From NCBI GenBank assembly GCA_030618475.1, contig JAUXDG010000167.1, positions 1 through 6,305 of the forward strand: a stretch of 6,305 nucleotides of DNA. The letters are read 5' to 3'. The notes beneath the pieces were generated by a model. That model did no database searches. It was given only the letters and a program-made list of their open reading frames with translations, and was not told the origin of the DNA. The DNA comes from Gammaproteobacteria bacterium. Its GTDB lineage: Bacteria > Pseudomonadota > Gammaproteobacteria > DSM-19610. This document shows positions 1 through 5,058 of this stretch, one piece after another. The position numbers and the translations under genes are program-made. The stretch's first letter is position 1, and every line of letters starts with the position of its first letter.

Positions 1-2
1 CT

Positions 3-104
3 GGAGGACCCTCTCTTGCTACGCAATTCACCTTGAAGGACTCGAAGGGCACAAAGCTAAAGATGAAAAATATCGGATACCTTCGTGTTGTGGCAAAATT
101 GTAG
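3..104 (+). CDS. Possible 3' end of an unidentified plus-strand gene (partial)
   Basis: From base 3 the plus strand is open for 33 codons before a TAG at 102-104. The residues include a stretch TLKDSKGTKLKMKNIGYLRV that could be a beta-rich protein tail. The stop codon falls inside the first bases of the palindromic repeat that begins at 100, so if this is a gene, the repeat supplies its current stop. It would converge on leuC. I recognise no family, the stretch is too short to judge codon use, and another frame is also open here. This is a weak call, recorded because nothing else explains bases 1-99. Confidence 0.2.
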   Translation, partial: GGPSLATQFTLKDSKGTKLKMKNIGYLRVVAKL

Positions 105-169
105 GGTCGAATTTATTCGACCGGTCACGTTGCAACTCAATCTGTCATCCAGATACAGTCCCAATGCGG
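100..169 (+). repeat. Truncated copy of palindrome-tipped repeat (left copy)
   Basis: Bases 99-122 are identical to 6191-6214: TGTAGGG followed by the perfect palindrome GGTCGAAT-TT-ATTCGACC at 105-122. The similarity continues through the interior. By eye, about 19 of 28 bases match between 123-150 and 6215-6242. After a one-base gap, about 14 of 18 match between 152-169 and 6245-6262. The right terminal inverted repeat present in the other copy is missing here, so this looks like an older copy that has lost its right end. Both copies have the same orientation. Confidence 0.75.
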
Positions 170-204
170 AGCGTATTCTACCCATCCGATCAGGGGAAGA
201 GCCA

Positions 205-221
205 CCTAACTAAGTGCCATT
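205..221 (-). repeat. 17-bp motif, inverted partner of 6161-6177
   Basis: On the minus strand this reads AATGGCACTTAGTTAGG. The plus strand at 6161-6177 reads AATGGCACTAAGTTAAG, matching at 15 of 17 positions. In both places the motif lies near a copy of the palindromic repeat: about 35 bp from the preserved part of the left copy, and 14 bp from the right copy. It may be an outer part of the same repeat family or an insertion target. I cannot name it. Confidence 0.45.
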
Positions 222-237
222 CAGCAGACCGGCGCTC

Positions 238-1656
238 CTACAATTCCAGCTCTCTTACATCGACGAAATGACCCGCCACTGCCGCTGCCGCAGCCATTGC
301 CGGACTCACCAGGTGGGTAAGGCCACCCGCACCCTGACGTCCTTCAAAGTTGCGATTTGAAGTCGAAGCACAACGCTCGCCCGGTTCAAGACGATCTGCA
401 TTCATGGCCAGACACATGGAGCAGCCCGGCTCACGCCACTCAAAACCGGCCTCGATAAACATCCTGTCCAGCCCCTCCTCTTCGGCCTGCCGCTTCACCA
501 GGCCGGAGCCGGGGACCACGATGGCCTGTTTGATAGTCGCCGCGACCTTGCGCCCGCTGGCAACTGCGGCGGCTTCACGCAAATCCTCAATCCGCGAATT
601 GGTGCAGGAACCGATGAAAATGCGATCCAGCGTAATGTCTGAAATGGCTGTCCCGGCAGTCAGCTGCATATACTCCAGCGCTTTGCGCATGCCGGTTTGC
701 TTGACCGTATCAGATTCATGCTCGGGATCAGGCACCACACCGGTAATGGCAACAACCATTTCCGGCGACGTACCCCAGCTAACCTGGGGCTTGATGTCTT
801 CAGCCTTCAAAGTGACCAGCCGGTCGAATTCCGCATCCTTGTCACTGACAAGGGTACGCCAGCTTGCCATGGCCGTTTGCCAGTGCTCACCACGCGGCGC
901 TTGAGGCCGCCCCTCGACGTAGTCGATGGTTTTACAGTCAACAGCCACCATACCGGCGCGCGCACCTGCTTCGATGGCCATATTACAGACGGTCATCCGA
1001 CCTTCGACTGACAAGGACTCTATAGCGCTGCCGGCAAATTCAATGGCATAACCGGTACCACCCGCCGTGCCGATTTCGCCAATGACCGCCAGCACCACAT
1101 CCTTGGCGGTAACACCCGGGCTCAGTTCACCTTCAACACGCACCTGCATGTTCTTCGACTTCTTCTGGATCAGGCACTGGGTAGCCAGTACATGCTCCAC
1201 TTCAGACGTACCGATGCCGAATGCCAGCGCGCCGAAGGCACCATGCGTCGACGTGTGCGAATCACCGCACACCACTGTCATCCCCGGCAGGGTCGCACCC
1301 TGCTCGGGACCTATCACGTGCACAATACCCTGGCGCCTATCGTCCATATCAAACTCGGTAATATGGAAATCGGCACAGTTCTGGTTGAGCGTTTGCACTT
1401 GCAGGCGTGCAAGCGGATCTTCGATGCCGGCCACACCACCTTCCCGGTGGGTGGTCGGAACATTATGGTCCGGCACCGCCAGAATGGAGTCGGTACGCCA
1501 GGGTTTGCGCCCGGCCAGCCGCAGACCCTCAAAGGCCTGGGGTGATGTCACTTCGTGGACGAGATGACGATCGATATAAATGAGGGCCGTGCCGTCCTCG
1601 TCTTCCCGCACCAGATGCGCAGTCCATAATTTGTCGTAAAGTGTCTTGCCGCTCAT
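238..1656 (-). CDS. leuC: 3-isopropylmalate dehydratase, large subunit
   Basis: LeuC isomerises 2-isopropylmalate to 3-isopropylmalate in cytoplasmic leucine synthesis, together with the small subunit LeuD. The 472 residues are close to the usual length (about 466 in E. coli). The aconitase-family signatures are intact: GDSHTSTHGA at 131-140, GSCTNSR with C351, and PGCSMC with C412 and C415. These three cysteines bind the [4Fe-4S] cluster. The substrate-site motif TSNRNFEGRQG is at 432-442. The ATG at 1654-1656 is supported by a strong GGGAGG ribosome-binding site just upstream (1661-1667 region). The gene diverges from a LysR-type regulator 89 bp away, an arrangement also known in Pseudomonas. 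leuD, normally directly downstream, is absent from the 237 bp that follow. The cluster dependence links it loosely to the iron-sulfur genes in the right half. Identification is certain at family level. Confidence 0.97.
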   Translation of the reverse strand: MSGKTLYDKLWTAHLVREDEDGTALIYIDRHLVHEVTSPQAFEGLRLAGRKPWRTDSILAVPDHNVPTTHREGGVAGIEDPLARLQVQTLNQNCADFHITEFDMDDRRQGIVHVIGPEQGATLPGMTVVCGDSHTSTHGAFGALAFGIGTSEVEHVLATQCLIQKKSKNMQVRVEGELSPGVTAKDVVLAVIGEIGTAGGTGYAIEFAGSAIESLSVEGRMTVCNMAIEAGARAGMVAVDCKTIDYVEGRPQAPRGEHWQTAMASWRTLVSDKDAEFDRLVTLKAEDIKPQVSWGTSPEMVVAITGVVPDPEHESDTVKQTGMRKALEYMQLTAGTAISDITLDRIFIGSCTNSRIEDLREAAAVASGRKVAATIKQAIVVPGSGLVKRQAEEEGLDRMFIEAGFEWREPGCSMCLAMNADRLEPGERCASTSNRNFEGRQGAGGLTHLVSPAMAAAAAVAGHFVDVRELEL

Positions 1657-1660
1657 CTCT

Positions 1661-1667
1661 ACCTCCC
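1661..1667 (-). promoter_or_regulatory. Ribosome-binding site of leuC
   Basis: The minus strand reads GGGAGGT shortly before the ATG at 1654-1656. It is a near-perfect Shine-Dalgarno sequence and fixes the leuC start. Confidence 0.85.
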
Positions 1668-1673
1668 TATGAC

Positions 1674-1691
1674 GCTGTATCCTATGACAGC
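1674..1691. promoter_or_regulatory. Inverted repeat in leuC leader, possible operator
   Basis: GCTGT (1674-1678) and ACAGC (1687-1691) form a 5-bp inverted repeat that overlaps the proposed leuC -10 box. A related direct repeat, CCTATGAC, occurs at 1666-1673 and 1681-1688, 15 bp apart. The placement suits a regulator site. The arms are short and do not match the T-N11-A LysR box exactly (T1676 and A1689 are 12 bases apart), so this remains a candidate. Confidence 0.3.
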
Positions 1692-1707
1692 ATATTCAAT
1701 AACTCAA
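1679..1707 (-). promoter_or_regulatory. Candidate leuC promoter
   Basis: On the minus strand TTGAGT (1702-1707) and TAGGAT (1679-1684) are separated by exactly 17 bp, each matching four of six consensus positions of a sigma-70 promoter. Transcription would begin near 1672 and give a very short leader carrying the ribosome-binding site. Weak boxes are what one expects of an activator-dependent promoter facing a LysR-type regulator. The assignment is inference from spacing. Confidence 0.4.
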
Positions 1708-1725
1708 ATTCATATTATTCATATT
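1708..1725. repeat. Perfect 9-bp tandem repeat (ATTCATATT) in the divergent control region
   Basis: ATTCATATT occurs at 1708-1716 and again at 1717-1725 without a gap, and CATATT occurs once more at 1691-1696. The pair sits in the AT-rich middle of the 89-bp leuC/LysR intergenic region, just upstream of the proposed leuC -35 box, where LysR-type activators usually bind. A binding role is inference. Confidence 0.45.
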
Positions 1726-1745
1726 TTCTATTACTATAAGGAATA

Positions 1746-2627
1746 ATGGAGTTTGCCGCCCTGAAAGCCTTCGTCGCCGTCGCAGAAACCGGTTCATTTT
1801 CGGTCGCTGCCGAGCGCCTGTTCCTCACCCAACCTGCGGTCAGCAAGCGGATCGCCGCGCTCGAAAGCGAACTCGACGCCAGGTTGTTTGATCGTATTGG
1901 TCGAACGGTAACACTGACGGAAGGGGGAGTTGCCCTGCTGCCACGTGCACAGAAACTGCTGATGGAACTGGAAGACAGCATACGCGCCATTTCCAGCCTG
2001 AGCGGTGAGGTTCGAGGCACGCTGCGCTTTGCCACCAGTCATCATATTGGTCTGCACCGTCTGCCGCCCACCTTAAAACGCTTTACGCAGGCGTATCCCC
2101 AGGTACGCCTGGATATCCGATTCATGGATTCGGAAGCCGCCTGCGTGGCGGTCGAACACGGAGAACTGGAACTGGGCATAGTGACTTTGCCACCCGAGCC
2201 CTCAAGCAAGCTGACCACTGAGGTGATCTGGGAGGACCCACTTGGCATCGTGGTGTCGCGCAACCATCCACTGGCAGAACACGCCGACGTTACGCTGGAC
2301 CAATTGGCTCAACATGTCGCGGTACTGCCAGCCACCAACACCTATACCCGGCAGATTGCAGAGCTGGCATTCAGTCGTCTGGGCCTGACACTGGAGATCG
2401 CCTTATCGACGAATTACCTGGAGACGATCAAGATGCTGGTCTCGGTTGGCATCGGCTGGAGCCTGCTGCCCAACACCATGCTGGACAAGCACATCAGCAA
2501 GCTGTCGGTCGAAGAACTCTCGCTACAGCGTTCGCTGGGTATTGTTTATCACCGGGATCGGACACTATCTAATGCCGCACGTGCGTTGATCAGTGAACTG
2601 CGAAACCCTGATTTGGCGTCGGGATAG
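1746..2627 (+). CDS. LysR-type transcriptional regulator, divergent from leuC
   Basis: This 293-residue protein has the normal LysR-family length. The N-terminal winged helix-turn-helix spans about residues 1-60, with the recognition region around 18-37 (SFSVAAERLFLTQPAVSKRI). The helical linker spans about 60-88. The periplasmic-binding-protein-like effector domain runs from about 90 to 290. The ATG follows AAGGA (1738-1742) at a short spacing, and the HTH begins at the expected place, so the start is sound. Divergent LysR genes beside leuC are known in Pseudomonas and relatives, and they probably tune leucine biosynthesis in response to a pathway metabolite. That role, and self-repression from the shared control region, are inferred from position. 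I do not assign a symbol, because the effector cannot be read from sequence. The 3' end is 12 bp from the tail of a small minus-strand gene. Confidence 0.93.
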   Translation: MEFAALKAFVAVAETGSFSVAAERLFLTQPAVSKRIAALESELDARLFDRIGRTVTLTEGGVALLPRAQKLLMELEDSIRAISSLSGEVRGTLRFATSHHIGLHRLPPTLKRFTQAYPQVRLDIRFMDSEAACVAVEHGELELGIVTLPPEPSSKLTTEVIWEDPLGIVVSRNHPLAEHADVTLDQLAQHVAVLPATNTYTRQIAELAFSRLGLTLEIALSTNYLETIKMLVSVGIGWSLLPNTMLDKHISKLSVEELSLQRSLGIVYHRDRTLSNAARALISELRNPDLASG

Positions 2628-2639
2628 GTATCGCTGTAT

Positions 2640-2756
2640 TCAAGATTCGAGACTTGCCCCATCAGCTCGCTTACCCTGCTGGACAACAATCAGGATGGCA
2701 AGCGCCGTCGGCGCTGCGACCAGGACACCAATAAAGACCATAAATTCGATAGACAT
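2640..2756 (-). CDS. Small single-pass membrane protein, 38 residues, unidentified
   Basis: The minus strand encodes 38 residues beginning MSIEFMVFIGVLVAAPTALA and ending in a charged, polar tail (QQGKRADGASLES). Residues 5-25 form one continuous hydrophobic segment, long enough to cross the inner membrane. The short N-terminus and the KR after the segment suggest N-out/C-in topology. The ATG at 2754-2756 has GGGAG at 2763-2767, six bases upstream, which is ideal spacing. It stands convergent to the LysR gene and divergent from the A-type carrier gene. I recognise no family. It resembles small subunits or assembly factors of respiratory complexes in size and shape only, and no such complex is nearby. 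The good ribosome-binding site and uninterrupted hydrophobic segment make it more likely than not to be real. Chance cannot be excluded at this length. Confidence 0.5.
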   Translation of the reverse strand: MSIEFMVFIGVLVAAPTALAILIVVQQGKRADGASLES

Positions 2757-2859
2757 CACGCACTCCCTGGCTCAACTAATCAGTACTTCGGGACATGCTG
2801 AGATGCAAAATCAATGCCGGCCTGTAACTCACCGATTTTGAGGAGTTTTTGACAACATT

Positions 2860-2889
2860 TTGACGATCTGGCGGCAAAATGGCGCTAAT
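2860..2889 (+). promoter_or_regulatory. Candidate upstream promoter, target unclear
   Basis: TTGACG (five of six to the -35 consensus) and GCTAAT (four of six to -10) are separated by 18 bp. A transcript from here would start about 190 bp before the A-type carrier gene, giving a long leader, or would be a short separate RNA. The box match is decent but occurs alone, so this is tentative. Confidence 0.25.
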
Positions 2890-3039
2890 GACCCGTCAAA
2901 TCGCCAAGGTTTTGTCGAGTGCGCCAGACTAACGCCGGTGAATGAGGCCTGCTTATTCGAATAATCCGACGTTTTAAAATCACGGGCGCTGCAATCCCCC
3001 CCCTCCGTGCCAGTTTTCTAACCTCAGCTGTCAAAAAGA

Positions 3040-3048
3040 TGTTAAAAT
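3040..3048 (+). promoter_or_regulatory. Candidate extended -10 promoter of the A-type carrier gene
   Basis: TG-T-TAAAAT is an extended -10 element (TGn plus a five-of-six hexamer). It would start transcription about 35 bp before the ATG at 3090. No good -35 box sits at the right spacing, which fits extended -10 promoters. No IscR box was recognisable. Confidence 0.4.
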
Positions 3049-3089
3049 TACAGCCTGTCTAAACTAAAGCTCCTGGAACGGTAATCGTT

Positions 3090-3467
3090 ATGTCCAACGT
3101 GCAATTCAAAACCCGCTTAACAGACGAAATCAAGGTGTCACCGGAAGCGATCGAACAGCTTATCGCAATCACGGAAAAGGAAGACGACGTCAATGGCGTA
3201 CGTATTTTCGTATCCGGTGGCGGTTGCGGTGGGATGACTTATGGCATGACCTTTGTGGAACAGGCAAATGAGTTGGACTGCGTGCTGGAAACCAATGGCA
3301 TGAATATCTATGTTGATGCCGTTGCGCTCGGTTTTCTCGAAGGCGTGGAGATTGATTTCAAGACTCAGGGTGTCAACAAGAGTTTTGTCTTCAAAAACGT
3401 ATTTGCCAACACCGGCGGCGCCGGTACCTGCGGTGCCTGTGGCGCTTCCGGCGGCGGCTGCGCCTGA
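3090..3467 (+). CDS. A-type iron-sulfur cluster carrier (IscA/ErpA/HesB family), atypical C-terminus
   Basis: A-type carriers hold Fe-S clusters and pass them to target enzymes in the cytoplasm. The 125 residues include the family signature VSGGGCGGMTYGMTF (41-55, C46), and residues 41-90 follow ErpA closely. In IscA and ErpA the second cluster site is CGCG. Here it is C114-G-A-C117, preceded by an insertion of about four residues (68 residues from C46 to C114 against 64 in E. coli ErpA) and followed by a glycine-rich end with C124. C64 is a further cysteine. The ATG has a modest GGAA at 3075-3078. The TGA stop overlaps an ATG (TGATG, 3465-3469), which suggests coupling to the following ATP-grasp gene. 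Because the cysteine pattern departs from both IscA and ErpA, I leave the symbol blank. It may be a distinct subgroup of the family. Confidence 0.92.
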   Translation: MSNVQFKTRLTDEIKVSPEAIEQLIAITEKEDDVNGVRIFVSGGGCGGMTYGMTFVEQANELDCVLETNGMNIYVDAVALGFLEGVEIDFKTQGVNKSFVFKNVFANTGGAGTCGACGASGGGCA

Positions 3468-3572
3468 TGGCCCGGCCGGCCTGACCAGAGCCCCATTACC
3501 AGCCCCCGTTTACTGCTCGTTGCCCAGCCGGGCAGCTACCGGATCGCGCCCTATCTGAACGCTGCCAGGCGC
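3467..3572 (+). other. Coding-looking extension upstream of the ATP-grasp ATG, with no standard start codon
   Basis: In the frame of the ATP-grasp gene, the DNA between the carrier stop codon (3465-3467) and the ATG at 3573 is open for 35 codons. It encodes a convincing N-terminal strand and helix (PRLLLVAQPGSYRIAPYLNA, from about 3504). No ATG, GTG or TTG occurs in that frame. An ATG at 3467-3469 overlaps the carrier stop but lies one frame off, and reaches TGA after five codons (3482-3484). Shifting by +1 at GCC-TGA-C (3479-3485) would join it exactly to the ligase frame and give about 423 residues. A sequencing indel in the GC-rich ATGGCCCGGCCGGCC tract would have the same effect. ATT at 3495 or CTG at 3513 are non-standard alternatives. 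Confidence 0.6.
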
Positions 3573-4739
3573 ATGGGGCTCGAGGTGCTGGTTGCCTCGC
3601 GTGGCGAATACTCGCTGATTTCCGAGCTCCATGATGGCTTGCACATCGACTTTGACGACGTCGACACCGCACTCGCAAACATACTCAGAGAAGCGCAAAA
3701 AGCCCCTTTTACCGGTATACTCGGCAGCGATGACAGCACCGTCGAACTCGCCGCAAGTGCCGCAGAAAGACTCGGTCTTCCGCATAATCCACCTGAAGCC
3801 GCCCGCTTATCCCGTCGCAAAGACCTGGCACGCGCGCAGCTGGCACGGGCCGGCTGCCCGGTACCCGTTCATTGCCTGATTGATCTGGATCGGTCTTTGC
3901 AAAAGCAGATGGCCGGACTGCCCTGGCCTTGCGTCATCAAACCTCTGCACCTGTCCGCCAGCCGTGGCGTTATCCGCGCCGATAAGCCGGCAGAATTCAT
4001 CACCGCCTGCGAGCGCATTAAACATATCATTTCCGATAGCGGCGATGAATTTGAAAGAACTCACCTGCTCGTTGAGGACTACATCGACGGTGTCGAGGTG
4101 GCTTACGAAGGCTATCTGCACAATGGTGAACTCACGACGCTTGCGCTGTTCGACAAACCCGATCCGTTGCAAGGCCCTTACTTCGAAGAGACCATCTATG
4201 TCACACCGTCACAACTGGATGAGGCGACACAGGCCAGAATCAAACGCCGCGTGGCACAGGCCTGCACCGCCTATGGATTAAGCACCGGTCCGGTGCACGC
4301 CGAACTGCGCATTAATAGACAGGATGCATGGCTGCTGGAAGTTGCTTCGCGGACGATTGGCGGTGACTGTGCACGCACTCTGGATCGGGGCGCTGATTTC
4401 AACCTGGAAGAACTGACTATCTCCCTGGCCACTGGAAAGCCGGTCGATACCCGACCACCCGAAGAGGCGCGCGGGGTCATGATGATTCCGATTAAGCACG
4501 CCGGCATCCTGCGGCGTGTGGAAGGCATAAGCGCCGCCCGGAACGTAGCGAATATAGAAAAGGTCGATATCATTATCCGCGATGGCAACGAATTGATACC
4601 CTTACCTGAAGGCAATCAATACCCCGGCTATATATTTGCGCGCGGTGGCACTTCCAATGAAGTTATTGATGCACTCAGGGAGGCCCATTCCCATCTGAAT
4701 TTTGTAGTGGCACCGGTTTTCAGAATAGAACGACCGTAA
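3573..4739 (+). CDS. ATP-grasp carboxylate-amine ligase family protein
   Basis: ATP-grasp enzymes activate a carboxylate as acyl phosphate and join it to an amine or thiol. In 388-residue numbering from this ATG, the remaining N-terminal domain is about 1-75. The ATP-grasp core includes RRKDLARAQLARAGCPVP (81-98), VIKPLHLSASRGV (121-133, K123 and the flexible loop), the adenine-side segment LLVEDYIDGVEV (165-176) and the metal-binding acidic residues E244 (HAELRI) and E256 (LLEVASRTIGG). Residues 300-380 resemble the C-terminal domain of L-amino-acid ligases such as BacD-type enzymes. The substrate cannot be predicted. The start is doubtful: homologous sequence extends about 30 residues upstream without a start codon, and the AGG before this ATG is only three bases away. 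The gene follows the A-type carrier closely and ends nine bases from convergent yggX. Family is secure, function unknown. Confidence 0.9.
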   Translation: MGLEVLVASRGEYSLISELHDGLHIDFDDVDTALANILREAQKAPFTGILGSDDSTVELAASAAERLGLPHNPPEAARLSRRKDLARAQLARAGCPVPVHCLIDLDRSLQKQMAGLPWPCVIKPLHLSASRGVIRADKPAEFITACERIKHIISDSGDEFERTHLLVEDYIDGVEVAYEGYLHNGELTTLALFDKPDPLQGPYFEETIYVTPSQLDEATQARIKRRVAQACTAYGLSTGPVHAELRINRQDAWLLEVASRTIGGDCARTLDRGADFNLEELTISLATGKPVDTRPPEEARGVMMIPIKHAGILRRVEGISAARNVANIEKVDIIIRDGNELIPLPEGNQYPGYIFARGGTSNEVIDALREAHSHLNFVVAPVFRIERP

Positions 4740-4748
4740 CGGCGGGTG

Positions 4749-5033
4749 CTATTTCTTACCGCCACCCTGCTGGAAGCCGGCGGGCAACTGACCATAATCA
4801 CCTTCTCCGAAAAAGAAACCCAGCATGTGCTTTTCGATCAACTCGAGGCTTTGCGGGTCAGCCGTACTGAGTCCGTTCTCATTGATAATGGTGGTCACAC
4901 GTTCGAGCCACTGTTTCCAGCCCTCCCGGGAGACGTTGTCGAATATCCGCTGGCCAAATTCGCCGGGATGCGGCGGCTTCTCCATGCCTTCCGCTTCCCG
5001 TTTTAAAACCACACACTGTACTGTTCTTGCCAT
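4749..5033 (-). CDS. yggX: Fe(2+)-trafficking protein YggX
   Basis: YggX is a small cytoplasmic protein tied to Fe(II) handling and to protection of Fe-S enzymes against oxidative damage. The 94 residues compare with about 91 in E. coli. The N-terminus MARTVQC carries the conserved cysteine at position 7, followed by the family features REAEG (12-16), PGEFGQRI (23-30) and WKQWL (39-43). The C-terminus ends in a lysine pair, as in E. coli. The ATG at 5031-5033 begins right after the conserved MxRTVxC pattern is complete, with AGGG about eight bases upstream as a modest ribosome-binding site. It lies 25 bp downstream of the radical SAM gene on the same strand and is probably co-transcribed with it. 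In many gammaproteobacteria yggX instead follows mutY. It converges on the ATP-grasp gene with nine bases between stops. Confidence 0.96.
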   Translation of the reverse strand: MARTVQCVVLKREAEGMEKPPHPGEFGQRIFDNVSREGWKQWLERVTTIINENGLSTADPQSLELIEKHMLGFFFGEGDYGQLPAGFQQGGGKK

Positions 5034-5058
5034 CTCTTAAACCCTGTACCTCAGCCGG

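Larger units (their letters stand above)
1..237. other. Region downstream of leuC without a confident gene
   Basis: This stretch follows the leuC stop codon on the minus strand. It holds a possible gene tail (3-104), a truncated repeat (100-169) and a 17-bp repeated motif (205-221). I looked for the start of leuD, the usual partner of leuC, and saw no LeuD-like N-terminus on the minus strand. No strong hairpin plus T-run terminator follows leuC. Read on the minus strand, the 105-122 palindrome followed by CTACAATTTT is the nearest terminator-like structure. Confidence 0.6.
2757..3089. other. Intergenic region between divergent small gene and A-type carrier gene
   Basis: I see no convincing gene in this stretch; the best plus-strand ORF is 17 codons (2879-2932). 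Features noted are a possible promoter with TTGACG (2860-2865) and GCTAAT (2884-2889) at 18-bp spacing, a run of eight C at 2996-3003, and an extended -10 element at 3040-3048 just ahead of the carrier gene. No RNA gene fold or terminator was recognised by eye. Confidence 0.5.

Noticed and set aside
350..1567. Several open frames of 100-180 codons on the plus strand across leuC
   Set aside because: They are antisense shadows of a fully conserved leuC, with compositions unlike real proteins and no family features.
2593..2841. 82-codon plus-strand frame overlapping the end of the LysR gene
   Set aside because: Arginine/threonine-rich with no domain, it begins inside the LysR gene and overlaps the better-supported small membrane gene on the other strand.
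2879..2932. 17-codon ORF starting MALMTRQIAK
   Set aside because: Too short, with only a weak GGCGG upstream and no distinguishing composition.
3465..3467. TGA at the end of the A-type carrier read as selenocysteine or tryptophan, giving a carrier-ligase fusion
   Set aside because: The frame is continuous, but no SECIS-like hairpin was recognised and the overlapping ATG favours ordinary termination with coupling. Kept only as an alternative in the junction finding.
4741..4767. Bidirectional terminator between the ATP-grasp gene and yggX
   Set aside because: GGCGG/CCGCC and GGGTG/CACCC can pair, but the two stems exclude each other, the loops are large, and no T-run follows.
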